Assembly: GCA_022828225.1 (NCBI GenBank)
Contig: JAJEJG010000003.1
Coordinates: 1-46,923, forward strand
Reading direction: 5' to 3'
Length of the DNA stretch: 46,923 nt
From: Nitrospirales bacterium
GTDB taxonomy: Bacteria > Nitrospirota > Nitrospiria > Nitrospirales > UBA8639
Both the position numbers and the translations under genes were made by a program. Every line of letters starts with the position of its first letter. Positions within the stretch are counted from its first letter, which is position 1. A model generated the notes under the pieces. That model saw only the letters and a program-made list of their open reading frames with translations, ran no database searches and had not been told where the DNA came from. Positions 25,127 to 33,149 of the stretch are shown piece after piece.

Positions 25127-25513
25127 ATGAAACACTTGGCACTATCTCTGATACTCGTTTTGAGCGGCGTCCTGTTTATCGGTGGCGGGACAGCCTCCGC
25201 CGAACCCCGAACGGAATCGATTTGCAATCTGGGCATGGTCAAAGGAGAACAAGGCCGCACCTGTGAAGTACCCATCCCGTCAGGCTGTCAGGTAGCCAAT
25301 TTTCCGGGTTACGATGATCCGTGGATCGACGTTTCCAAGGGCGGGAAGACCAGTTGTGCCATCGATGAGAAACAGACCGACTGGAAAACCAAGATCGTGG
25401 GTTCCTGTGGCCCCTGCGGCACGGATAATTGTTCTGCCCGGTTCAGCGTCATGTTTGCATGCGGCGACAGTCAACCGATGACCACCCAGCCGAGAAAAGT
25501 TTATAAGGATTAG
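25127..25513 (+). CDS. Small cysteine-rich exported protein, unknown function
   Basis: A 128-aa protein with a clear signal peptide (MKHLALSLILVLSGVLFIGG then GTASA, cleavage before EPRTE). The mature ~103 residues hold eight cysteines (SIC, RTC, SGC, TSC, GSC, GPC, DNC, FAC), an even number suited to disulfides in the periplasm. An AAAAGGA site lies 8 bp before the ATG. It is divergent from the metallo-hydrolase, with ~275 bp between. I do not recognise a family. Confidence 0.7.
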   Translation: MKHLALSLILVLSGVLFIGGGTASAEPRTESICNLGMVKGEQGRTCEVPIPSGCQVANFPGYDDPWIDVSKGGKTSCAIDEKQTDWKTKIVGSCGPCGTDNCSARFSVMFACGDSQPMTTQPRKVYKD

Positions 25514-25517
25514 AAAG

Positions 25518-25680
25518 AAGCGCCATAAGATGGCGCGGCTACAAGACCTCTACCTCCCCTTGCCCCTCCTTACAAAGGAGGGGAGCAAGCAGAAACACAA
25601 AGACCCTAAAGACACTAGATTCCTTTATATCGCCTGGATCCCCGATCAAGTCGGGGACAAGCGTCGGGAATGACAGAAGG
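25518..25680. repeat. Composite repeat array D-B-A
   Basis: Family D (25518-25543, GCGCCATAAGATGGCGC plus GGCTACAA), family B (25549-25584), then a disturbed family A region (25607-25680). In the last, two A-like halves (ATCCCCGATCAAGTCGGGGA and GTCGGGAATGACAG) are mixed together. Confidence 0.8.
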
Positions 25681-25698
25681 AAAAGAGGGGTCTCTTGC

Positions 25699-26676
25699 AT
25701 GTCGTCGACAACCCGTCTTCTGAAACAAGCCGCCCTTGAACAGGGATTTCATGCCGTCGGGATCGCTCGCGTCCCGGCGTCTACCACTGACCGGGATTGC
25801 TCTCCGTCCGGTCATTCCCACACCAACCTGCTCGAACGCCTGCAATCCTGGCTAACCCAAGGCTACCACGGCACCATGGAGTGGATGCGACGCACTCCCG
25901 AACGCCGCGCCGATCCCACGCAGGTCTTGCCGCACTGCCGGTCGATTATTGCCCTCGGTCTCAATTACTGGACCGGCGAAGCTCCAGATGAGCGGCGGGG
26001 CAACGGCCGGATCGCCCGGTATGCCTGGGGTGAGGATTACCACCGCGTCTTCAAGAAAAAACTCAAGCGCCTCGAACGGGTGCTCAAATCTCTCGAACCG
26101 GATTGCGTCACGCGCAGCTACGCGGATACTGGTCCGGTGATGGAGAAGTTCTGGGCTCAGCAAGCCGGATTGGGGTGGATCGGCAAGCATTCCAATCTCG
26201 TCTCCCCGACTTTTGGTTCATGGTTGCTGCTCGGAGAAATTTTGACCACTGCGGAATTGGAGGCCGACGAGCCGGGCGCCGACCTCTGCGGGACCTGTAC
26301 CCTGTGCGTGCAAGCCTGCCCGACCGGAGCCATTGTGGAACCCTACGTCGTCGATGCCGCGAAATGCATTTCATATCTCACCATCGAATACCGCGGGGAC
26401 AGGCCTTCACTGGATAAGAACCTGCAAACCCGCATGGGGAACCGCATCTTCGGTTGTGATGATTGTCTGGACGTATGCCCCTATAATGCCTTCGCCCCGG
26501 TAACAAACGAACCGGGCATGCAACCCACGGACCTGACGCAAGGACCGAACCTGTCCCGACTCTCGGCATTGGGTGAGGAAGAATTTTCCCGGACCTTTGC
26601 CCATTCCCCTATCCGGCGGGCGAAGTTTTCGGGTTTCCAACGCAATGTGGCCATTGCCCTGGAAAACGAACCGTAG
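25699..26676 (+). CDS. queG: Epoxyqueuosine reductase
   Basis: Reduces epoxyqueuosine to queuosine in tRNA, the last step of queuosine formation, with cobalamin and two [4Fe-4S] clusters. Cluster cysteines are C197, C200, C203 and C207 in CGTCTLCVQACPTGA, and C253, C256 and C260 in GCDDCLDVCPYN, with C223 in AAKCISYLTIEYRG. The catalytic Asp is probably D143 in RSYADTGPVMEK. The 325 aa end right after FQRNVAIALENEP, so it lacks the ~50 C-terminal residues of E. coli QueG; shorter members exist. It converges with mutS2, only 19 bp apart. Confidence 0.93.
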   Translation: MSSTTRLLKQAALEQGFHAVGIARVPASTTDRDCSPSGHSHTNLLERLQSWLTQGYHGTMEWMRRTPERRADPTQVLPHCRSIIALGLNYWTGEAPDERRGNGRIARYAWGEDYHRVFKKKLKRLERVLKSLEPDCVTRSYADTGPVMEKFWAQQAGLGWIGKHSNLVSPTFGSWLLLGEILTTAELEADEPGADLCGTCTLCVQACPTGAIVEPYVVDAAKCISYLTIEYRGDRPSLDKNLQTRMGNRIFGCDDCLDVCPYNAFAPVTNEPGMQPTDLTQGPNLSRLSALGEEEFSRTFAHSPIRRAKFSGFQRNVAIALENEP

Positions 26677-26695
26677 CCGCGGACATCGTGACGGG

Positions 26696-29116
26696 TTACG
26701 TTAGCTCCGCCATCGTCACGCCGTCGCCGCCTTCTTCCTGACTCCCGGGTCGATACTCCTCCACGTATGCCGACTGCGCGAGAAATTCTCGAATCGCGGT
26801 CTTGAGTTTCCCGGTTCCATGCCCATGAATGATCCGGACGGACCTGGCATTCCGCAGCAAAGCCAGATCCAATTGGGCCGTCAATTGCTCCAGGGCTTCT
26901 TCCGCAGTCTGTCCCCGCAGGTCGATGCCGGCGAAATCCGACGCCGATGATCCCGAACCTGCGCTCCCGCTCGATAGTGACGACGGTTTCGCCAAACGCG
27001 GCGCGGGACTCTTTTCTTGCGGGACAACGTCCGGCACGCTCCCCGCTTTACCCACGCCCACCAGTCGCTCCACGTGAACGGAAAGTTCGGACGACCCGAC
27101 CTGCACACGAACGGATTTCTTCCCTTCAGGCTTTTCCAGCAACCGGCCCAGCGTGTCCAGGTTGGCGATTTCCACGACGTCGCCTTCTTCAAGCGACGCA
27201 ACCGGAACGGGTTCCGACGCCGTGCGTCGATTGATCGTCGCTTCCACTTGATGCAACTGACGTTGCGCCTCCTGCGCGTGTTCTTGCGTCCGTCGGCGCT
27301 GCAACGACTCGGTGATCCGCCGGACCTCCGCGCGGGCCGCGGCCAACTCCTCACGAAACTTCTTTCTCATCTTTTTGATTTCGTCGCGCTCGATGGAACG
27401 TAATCGTTCCGCAATCGCCTGGGCTTCCGCTGCCTCACGGCCGGCTGTTTCTCGCTGAGTCCGGGCGTCGTCGAGTTCATCCTTCAATTCCTGATGGGTG
27501 CGTTGCAGATCCGTGAACACGTGATCGAGTTGCCGGTCTTCACGATGGACCAAACTCAGGGCCTGATCAAGAATCGACGGGTCCATACCCAAACGCCCGG
27601 CGATATCCAGCGCGGAGGACCCGCCGGGGATGCCGGGGATAAACCGGTACGTCGGAGCCAGCGTATTCACGTCGAATTCGAGGCTCGCGTTCAGAAACCC
27701 GGGCGTCGAAAGAGCCAGAGTTTTCAAGGCATTGTAGTGCGTCGTCACGACGACCTTGAGGTTGAGTTCGACAAACCGGCGAAGCAGCGCCTCGGCCAAG
27801 GCCGCGCCTTCGGCGGGATCCGTTGAACTGATGACTTCGTCCAAGAGGACCAGCGTTCGCGGAGACTCTCCGCCGGAGGGGTGTTCGATGCTTTGGAGCA
27901 GGCCGATCAGTTTTCTGATGTGCGCGGAAAAACTGGATAGGTCTTTAGTCAAATCCTGCGCATCGCCGATGTCCGCGAAGGTTTCCTCGAAAAACGCCAT
28001 CTCCGATCCGTCCCTGCACGGCAGGTGAAGCCCGCACCGTACCATCAGACTGCTCAGCCCCAACAATTTCAGCAGTACGGTCTTTCCACCCGTGTTGGGA
28101 CCGGATATCACCAACACCGAGGAGTCCCTTTCAAACATGACGTCGTTCGGCACGACCTGTTCCTTGTTCAACAGCAGCAAGGGGTGCCGCGCGTTCCAGA
28201 GACGAACGTGTCCGTCCGTGTTGGGTCGAACCGGCGTTCCGTTCATACGGGCGCTGAGGCGCGCTTTCGCTCCGATACAATCCAAAGTTGTCAGGACCTG
28301 CAACAGGCTCCGTAAATCCTCCAGGTGCTGCACGACCCGGCTCGTGAGTTCCTGCAGGATGCGGGCGATTTCCCGGGCGACCTGAAGCTCGGCGACTTTG
28401 ATCTGATTGTTCAGGTCGATAAGTTCACGAGGCTCCATGAACACCGTCGCGCCGCTGGCCGATATGTCATGCACGATGCCATGGAGAGCATGCTGACGTT
28501 CGGCTTTGATCGGCAAAACGTACCGGTTCTCCCGCTGGGCATAGTACGGCTCCTGCAAGAGGTCCCGGTAACGTGAGGAGGCGACCATGTTCTCCATGCG
28601 CTGGCGTATACGGTGCTTCAACCCCTGCGAAAGACGGAGTGCTTCATACAACGCCGGCGAGGCATGATCGAGTATGTCCCCTTCCGCGCTCACGCATGTA
28701 TCGATCTCCTCCCGCAGTCCGGAAAGGTCCGGCAGGGACCCATAGTAGGCAAACAGAGCCGCCGCGATCTGTTGATTCGCCACGAGACACCGCCGCACCG
28801 CCCCGGCCACGTGGATGAGCACGGCAATGTCCCTCAATGTATGAAGTTCCAGGATTCCGCCTTTTTCAGCCTTGTGCAGAGCTTGCGATGAATCCTCAAA
28901 CTGTACTGGGGGAAACGGCACCGCGGCATGCTGAAGCTCCAGCATATCCGTGGTCTCCTCCATGCGTTGCTGCGCAAGTTCTGGTGTATCCGCCAGAGGC
29001 AACCGCCGGCATAACTCGGCCCCCAAAGCCGAATGCGCCTGGCCGGCCAACGCCTCCAACACCTGCGGCCACTCCAGGGCCTGTTGCGTTTCGGATATAG
29101 CGGGAAGATCAGACAC
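26696..29116 (-). CDS. mutS2: Endonuclease MutS2
   Basis: An 806-aa MutS-family ATPase with a C-terminal Smr nuclease domain. MutS2 acts in recombination control or ribosome-collision rescue depending on species, not in mismatch repair (family knowledge). Walker A is GPNTGGKT at 339-346. Walker B is TLVLLDEVISSTDP, followed by the dimer-closing VVTTHYNALK. A long charged coiled coil (about 520-640) follows. The Smr domain at the end has IDLRGQTAEEAL and the HGHGTGKLK active-site motif. The mismatch-recognition domain of MutS is absent, as expected. Confidence 0.96.
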   Translation of the reverse strand: MSDLPAISETQQALEWPQVLEALAGQAHSALGAELCRRLPLADTPELAQQRMEETTDMLELQHAAVPFPPVQFEDSSQALHKAEKGGILELHTLRDIAVLIHVAGAVRRCLVANQQIAAALFAYYGSLPDLSGLREEIDTCVSAEGDILDHASPALYEALRLSQGLKHRIRQRMENMVASSRYRDLLQEPYYAQRENRYVLPIKAERQHALHGIVHDISASGATVFMEPRELIDLNNQIKVAELQVAREIARILQELTSRVVQHLEDLRSLLQVLTTLDCIGAKARLSARMNGTPVRPNTDGHVRLWNARHPLLLLNKEQVVPNDVMFERDSSVLVISGPNTGGKTVLLKLLGLSSLMVRCGLHLPCRDGSEMAFFEETFADIGDAQDLTKDLSSFSAHIRKLIGLLQSIEHPSGGESPRTLVLLDEVISSTDPAEGAALAEALLRRFVELNLKVVVTTHYNALKTLALSTPGFLNASLEFDVNTLAPTYRFIPGIPGGSSALDIAGRLGMDPSILDQALSLVHREDRQLDHVFTDLQRTHQELKDELDDARTQRETAGREAAEAQAIAERLRSIERDEIKKMRKKFREELAAARAEVRRITESLQRRRTQEHAQEAQRQLHQVEATINRRTASEPVPVASLEEGDVVEIANLDTLGRLLEKPEGKKSVRVQVGSSELSVHVERLVGVGKAGSVPDVVPQEKSPAPRLAKPSSLSSGSAGSGSSASDFAGIDLRGQTAEEALEQLTAQLDLALLRNARSVRIIHGHGTGKLKTAIREFLAQSAYVEEYRPGSQEEGGDGVTMAELT

Positions 29117-29420
29117 GAGGATGGTGGATGGGATTGTTCACGTTTATAAATTTGCCTTCAGATAAGAGTAACGAAGTCACGAACGAAACGAAAGGGGGGG
29201 GATTCTGAATGCTCATGCCCAATACCCCACTGGAAGACGTGAAGCAGGTAAAGAAGGAGGGAAAATTGAAATGTCTGAGAAGACTACGGGATAAGATTGA
29301 CCGTGCGACTGGCTGTAAAGCGGATTATCCTAATGGTTATGTTCAACAGACGAGATCAACAGCCATTTATTGTCAGGAAGCTTGCTGGCACGTATCCATT
29401 TGGTGGGCATCACTGTTGCC
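29117..29420. other. Intergenic space with poly-G tract
   Basis: No convincing gene. A run of eight G (29194-29201) lies 7 bp before an ATG at 29209. That ATG opens an 80-codon frame running to 29451, into the end of the converging gene. The frame has no recognisable product and an odd composition (many Cys/Trp late), so I do not call it a gene. Confidence 0.5.
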
Positions 29421-30377
29421 TTACCGCTTGGTAATCTTTGGGCCGACATAGACGACATATACCGGCTTGCCAGGTACTATGGGCCAGGAGAAATGTAGGC
29501 GAAGCGTCATATGTTTCTCCTTACCGTGCCATGGACAAAACAAATTCTTTCCGGGGTTATTTGGATGGGGAAACGTCAACTCGTTGTGGAAATTTGCTTT
29601 CTCGTTATCCGACGAGTCGGAAAACAACGCGGTTTTGCCGCCTGTGAAATATTTCTGATAAATCCGTTGGCCTTCCGGGGTGCGTACGCCATTCTCGTCG
29701 AATTCACGTGCAAACTGGTCCAGTATGCCGAGCAATACAACGACGCGGTCTGCTGTACTCTTGGGAAGAGGAAACCCTTTAAAAGGCTCAAAGCAATCGT
29801 CCGCGAAGGTCAGGCGCATGAAACGTCTAATAGAATATTCACGTAAATCGTCCCATGACTCGACCTTGATTGCTACGAGTTTTTCTTCCAGTGTGACTTC
29901 ATTGCGCCAATTGTCGAGGTTCGAACGCAGGTCTGCTAACCCTTCATCCTCGCGGCGCCAAATCACCTCCACGGGCGAATAATTCCAATCCGATGGCGTA
30001 ATACTGACTAAACCGCATTCAACGTCATGGAACGTTCGAAATGCGGCTTCACCAACTGCGGAATCCGTAACTACCTCGCCTCGACATTCCAGGTATTCAT
30101 TTTCAGAATGCTGGCGCAAATCGCTCCAAAACGGACCATGACGCGTCAGCCAGCCCATTACGGCTCGCCGTTCGTTGTTGGCGAGTTGGCCGATTGCCTG
30201 TTGCATCGTCATATCCGGCATCGGATTGCGGTTCAGAAGCTCACGCTGGCAATGCAACTCCAGTCCGTAGCGTTGGACTATGCCACGCATGGTCATCAGC
30301 CGCGCAAGCGCGTCGCGAAACGCCGTTTTCTCATGGAACTGGCCGTGGATTGACAAATCATTGACCAGAAAATCCAA
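29421..30377 (-). CDS. Unknown 318-aa protein, third gene of putative defence operon
   Basis: I do not recognise the domain. It starts with TTG (MDFLVNDLSIHGQFHEKTAF) only 3 bp after the ATPase gene stop, with GGAG 7 bp upstream inside that gene, so translation is coupled. It is soluble, with no membrane segment. Notable parts: FRDALARLMTMRGIVQRYGL early, NERRAVMGWLTRHGPFWSDL, ECGLVSITPSDWNYSPVEV, then LTFADDCFEPFKGFPLPKS. Near the end come KANFHNELTFPHPNNPG, LFCPWHGKEKHMTLRLHFSW and VYVVYVGPKITKR. The conserved-looking His/Asp/Glu residues in the last block could form an active site (inference). By context it may be the effector of a module sensed or driven by the ATPase and DUF262 partner. 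Confidence 0.72.
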   Translation of the reverse strand: MDFLVNDLSIHGQFHEKTAFRDALARLMTMRGIVQRYGLELHCQRELLNRNPMPDMTMQQAIGQLANNERRAVMGWLTRHGPFWSDLRQHSENEYLECRGEVVTDSAVGEAAFRTFHDVECGLVSITPSDWNYSPVEVIWRREDEGLADLRSNLDNWRNEVTLEEKLVAIKVESWDDLREYSIRRFMRLTFADDCFEPFKGFPLPKSTADRVVVLLGILDQFAREFDENGVRTPEGQRIYQKYFTGGKTALFSDSSDNEKANFHNELTFPHPNNPGKNLFCPWHGKEKHMTLRLHFSWPIVPGKPVYVVYVGPKITKR

Positions 30378-30380
30378 TGG

Positions 30381-31580
30381 TCAACTCCAGCCAGCAAAGT
30401 AATTCATATCTTTATCGAACTGGTCGAAAAATCCTTCCGGCCAACTGTCGATGTTGCCATCAGCGTCCAAGATTGGACTTTGGACCTGAGAAGCGCCTCC
30501 CGGTTGACTTTCTCGTCTCATTTGGAAGAAGTGCAAGGCGACATCATCGGCATGTAGTGTTTGGTTTTTGATAGCCCGCCTGATGCCATTCAACACGTGA
30601 TCGCTGTGCGTCTCGATCACGACCTGCACACCCGAGGACGCGACTTGAGCCAAAAATTCCCCCATCATCGCCTGCCCGGCAGGATGCATATGGACCTCAG
30701 GGTTCTCGATCAGAAGTAAATCTTCTTCATTTGCAACTAGGGCGGCCACTACGATGGGAAGAACCTGTGTCAGTCCAAACCCCGTATGAATAGGACGGTG
30801 GAAATCCGTATCTGTGGACATACGAATCCCTAATGTCACAGCATTGGTGTGAGGGATTTGATTAATCGCCAACACACAATCCGGGAAAAAACGCGCCATA
30901 CGCGCCTCGACCTGCCGAAACAAAGTAGGCGGCACGTCCTCAATCACAAGATTATCAACCACAAGGGCGTCACGTCTCGAGTGAAGAATGCTGACAGCGT
31001 ATTCTCCTCTTGGGCCAACGACGGGCGTGAGTTGAGGATCATCTAATATGTAGTTCTCGCGTGGCCCCAGCCTCTCCGCTGTCAAGTAGGTGAGCGCGCA
31101 CATACGTTTGGCCAACGAATCAGCCAAGAGCACACCAGGTGACTTGCCACCCGACGGTGTCGGCACACCATGTGGCAGGAGGTAGCGAAACGGCTGAGTT
31201 CTATCTATGTCTGTAGGTAAGACCATGTCCTTATCAGGACCACTGAAGCGCCTTAAATCCATGGACATCTCGTCGCGTTCACCGTCAAATTCCCATTGAA
31301 ACCGAGCCTCATCGCTGTCCAATAACGCAATCGTACAGGAGCGTCGCCCATGAACCTTATCAATCACATCACCTACAGTGCCAAGTTGTATTGCACTGCC
31401 ATTGAGCATCAAGCGCATCGACCACTCATGTTCGCGCATAGTCTGATGCAGAAGAACGAGCGCGTGCAGCACCGATGATTTGCCTGAAGCATTGACGCCG
31501 GCCAGCAAGGTCAGCGGACGTAGCGGCAGTTTCAACAACTCAAAGCATTTAAAATGCTCTAGATCAATCCGTGTGAGCAC
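30381..31580 (-). CDS. AAA ATPase with DUF3696-type C-terminus
   Basis: A 399-aa SMC/OLD-like ATPase. Walker A is GVNASGKSS (28-36) in the RecF/SMC-like start ITRIDLEHFKCF-type context (IDLEHFKCFELLKLPLRPLT). Signature-like HTGFGLTQVLPIVVAAL precedes Walker B DLLLIENPEVHMHP, then QVVIETHSDHVLNGIRRAI. The C-terminus SPILDADGNIDSWPEGFFDQ then FDKDMNYF is the DUF3696 tail. There is no TOPRIM or nuclease domain. It starts with GTG inside the DUF262 gene (17-bp overlap). Such ATPases are frequent in phage-defence loci (established for OLD/ABC-like families). Here it probably couples the DUF262 protein to the third protein. Confidence 0.85.
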   Translation of the reverse strand: MLTRIDLEHFKCFELLKLPLRPLTLLAGVNASGKSSVLHALVLLHQTMREHEWSMRLMLNGSAIQLGTVGDVIDKVHGRRSCTIALLDSDEARFQWEFDGERDEMSMDLRRFSGPDKDMVLPTDIDRTQPFRYLLPHGVPTPSGGKSPGVLLADSLAKRMCALTYLTAERLGPRENYILDDPQLTPVVGPRGEYAVSILHSRRDALVVDNLVIEDVPPTLFRQVEARMARFFPDCVLAINQIPHTNAVTLGIRMSTDTDFHRPIHTGFGLTQVLPIVVAALVANEEDLLLIENPEVHMHPAGQAMMGEFLAQVASSGVQVVIETHSDHVLNGIRRAIKNQTLHADDVALHFFQMRRESQPGGASQVQSPILDADGNIDSWPEGFFDQFDKDMNYFAGWS

Positions 31581-32670
31581 CTAAGACCCCCTCTAAATTT
31601 TTCCGGACCATCTCAAACCGGTACTTTACCCGTCGAGTATCATTCGTGCCGTAGGTGATCGCGGCATTGAATTCTTCATCTTCAAGTAGCCTATACATGG
31701 CTTGGCGAAGCAGTTTGGCGTACTTTTCTACAATGTGCTCGGGGTATTGCGACAATCCTGTACTCATCACGTCCCAAAGCGATGCATTGAGAACACTCCG
31801 CCCAACTTGTCCGGGCCCGTGCTTTCTGAATGCATGCTTATCGAACAGCCTGAAATTATTGACAAGGCTTCTCCGAAATTCGACGGACAATCGCGAAAGC
31901 TCAGATTCTTCCATCCTGTTCATTTGACGCAGGCCCTCGGCAAGAAAGACATCCATGTCGCCGCGATATTTATCCAGACCAAGAAGACGAAAGGCGCAAA
32001 ATCGATTGACAAATTCCTTGTCGCGCATTGTTTTTCTATTCAAACTCCTCCCTGTCGCCTTAAGAAATACTTCGGTTTGCGCTTCATCTTTCAGGAAGAG
32101 AGTTGCCGGCCCCATAAAAAGGCAGTTGCGCATCTGTTGTCTGGTAAGAGGCTCACCGCTATTCACTCTTTCAAAAATGTCCAGACAGGCGCGTTCCGGC
32201 GCCTTCGAGTCGATGATGTAGAAAATGAGATTACAATCTTCGATGCGGTTTTGAAGTTTAGAAGAAAGGTCAGAGAATTTTTTGCCATCGAGTTCGTCGC
32301 GACCCGGGAGTTGCAGCTTCAGATTGTCACCAACAAACTGTTTGAATGTGGACAGGCGCTGCAAACCGTCCACGACCACCATTCGCCCTTTGTCGTCTTC
32401 AGCCATGTAGAAAACGGGAAGAGGTATCCGCATGATCACGGATTCGATGAGCTTGCTTTGCTTGTCTTCAGGCCAAATAAAATCACGCTGAAAGTCTGGA
32501 TCCATCACATAGTTTCCTTGATGAATCCGCCGGATGACGTCGTGAATCGTTCGATTCTCATTCCGGATCAGGAGATCGTCTATAGGGTAGTCTCCCCATG
32601 ACGCATCATTGAGATCGAGACCTTCGATTTCTTCGTTGTCGATCTGTTGTTCTGATAGTTGAGCTTCCAT
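31564..32670 (-). CDS. DUF262 (ParB/GmrS-like) protein
   Basis: A 368-aa protein. The DUF262 core is visible: DPDFQRDFIWPEDKQSKLIE (F60-Q-R62), SVIMRIPLPVFYMAEDD, then VVVDGLQRLSTFKQFV. In that segment the usual DGQQR reads DGLQR (101-105). Next come RACLDIFERVNSGEPLTRQQ and MRNCLF. There is no DUF1524/HNH nuclease half, unlike GmrSD-type restriction enzymes. DUF262 belongs to the ParB/Srx nucleotide-hydrolase superfamily (family knowledge), so NTP sensing or hydrolysis is a reasonable guess. It is first gene of the operon, with a promoter and inverted repeat ~130 bp upstream. Confidence 0.87.
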   Translation of the reverse strand: MEAQLSEQQIDNEEIEGLDLNDASWGDYPIDDLLIRNENRTIHDVIRRIHQGNYVMDPDFQRDFIWPEDKQSKLIESVIMRIPLPVFYMAEDDKGRMVVVDGLQRLSTFKQFVGDNLKLQLPGRDELDGKKFSDLSSKLQNRIEDCNLIFYIIDSKAPERACLDIFERVNSGEPLTRQQMRNCLFMGPATLFLKDEAQTEVFLKATGRSLNRKTMRDKEFVNRFCAFRLLGLDKYRGDMDVFLAEGLRQMNRMEESELSRLSVEFRRSLVNNFRLFDKHAFRKHGPGQVGRSVLNASLWDVMSTGLSQYPEHIVEKYAKLLRQAMYRLLEDEEFNAAITYGTNDTRRVKYRFEMVRKNLEGVLGAHTD

Positions 32671-32797
32671 GATTTTGTCGCTCCGTGTCGTCTACCTACT
32701 GATCTGCCCGCTCATTGTTTCGGCTTAATCAGGGGGAACCGCAATACGATGGCTTCTGAAGAAATACCGCATTTTCCACTTCAGATCCTAGAATATT

Positions 32798-32829
32798 ACC
32801 ATAATTGACCCTACGGAATCCGTCAATTA
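32798..32829 (-). promoter_or_regulatory. Promoter and inverted-repeat operator of the DUF262/ATPase operon
   Basis: Minus strand TTGACG (32821-32826), 17 bp, TATGGT (32798-32803). A perfect 8-bp inverted repeat TAATTGAC-N12-GTCAATTA (32802-32809 and 32822-32829) overlaps the -35 and touches the -10. No regulator gene is encoded nearby. The rest of 32671-33149 has one family A repeat and the next promoter, but no gene. Confidence 0.55.
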
Positions 32830-32937
32830 GGACAGTGGCGCATTCCGGTATCTACCGAACGATAAACGATATAAAAACAACAGACGCGAGGATGGAGAGA
32901 GGGATGGGCGGTGACTCCAAAAACTAAATTCCATAAC

Positions 32938-32973
32938 AAAGACACTGGATTCCCGATCAGGTCGGGAATGACA
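32938..32973. repeat. Repeat family A copy
   Basis: GACACTGGATTCCCGATCAG then GTCGGGAATGACAG, in the spacer between the defence-like operon and the ligase gene. Confidence 0.75.
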
Positions 32974-33026
32974 GAAGGGAAAAGAGGAGAGGGAGTTTGT
33001 AGGTATGTACTTCTTACCATAAAGGG

Positions 33027-33055
33027 TTGAGTGTGGCCGTGTCTTGTGCGATAAA
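33027..33055 (+). promoter_or_regulatory. Possible promoter of the ybdK-like gene
   Basis: TTGAGT (33027-33032), 17 bp, GATAAA (33050-33055), about 95 bp before the start at 33150. The decamer CTTGTGCGAT occurs at about 33043 and again about 33100. Confidence 0.4.
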
Positions 33056-33149
33056 CGTTCGGGCTTAATCGCTTGCCTTCACGGATAGAAGGTAACAGCC
33101 TTGTGCGATTCTGTTGCTAACCGCATCGAAACTCGGAGGGAGGGAACCA

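Noticed and set aside
29209-29451. An 80-codon open frame on the plus strand with a G-rich ribosome-binding-like site
   Set aside because: It runs into the 3' end of the converging 318-aa gene, has late Cys/Trp-rich sequence and no family-like pattern.
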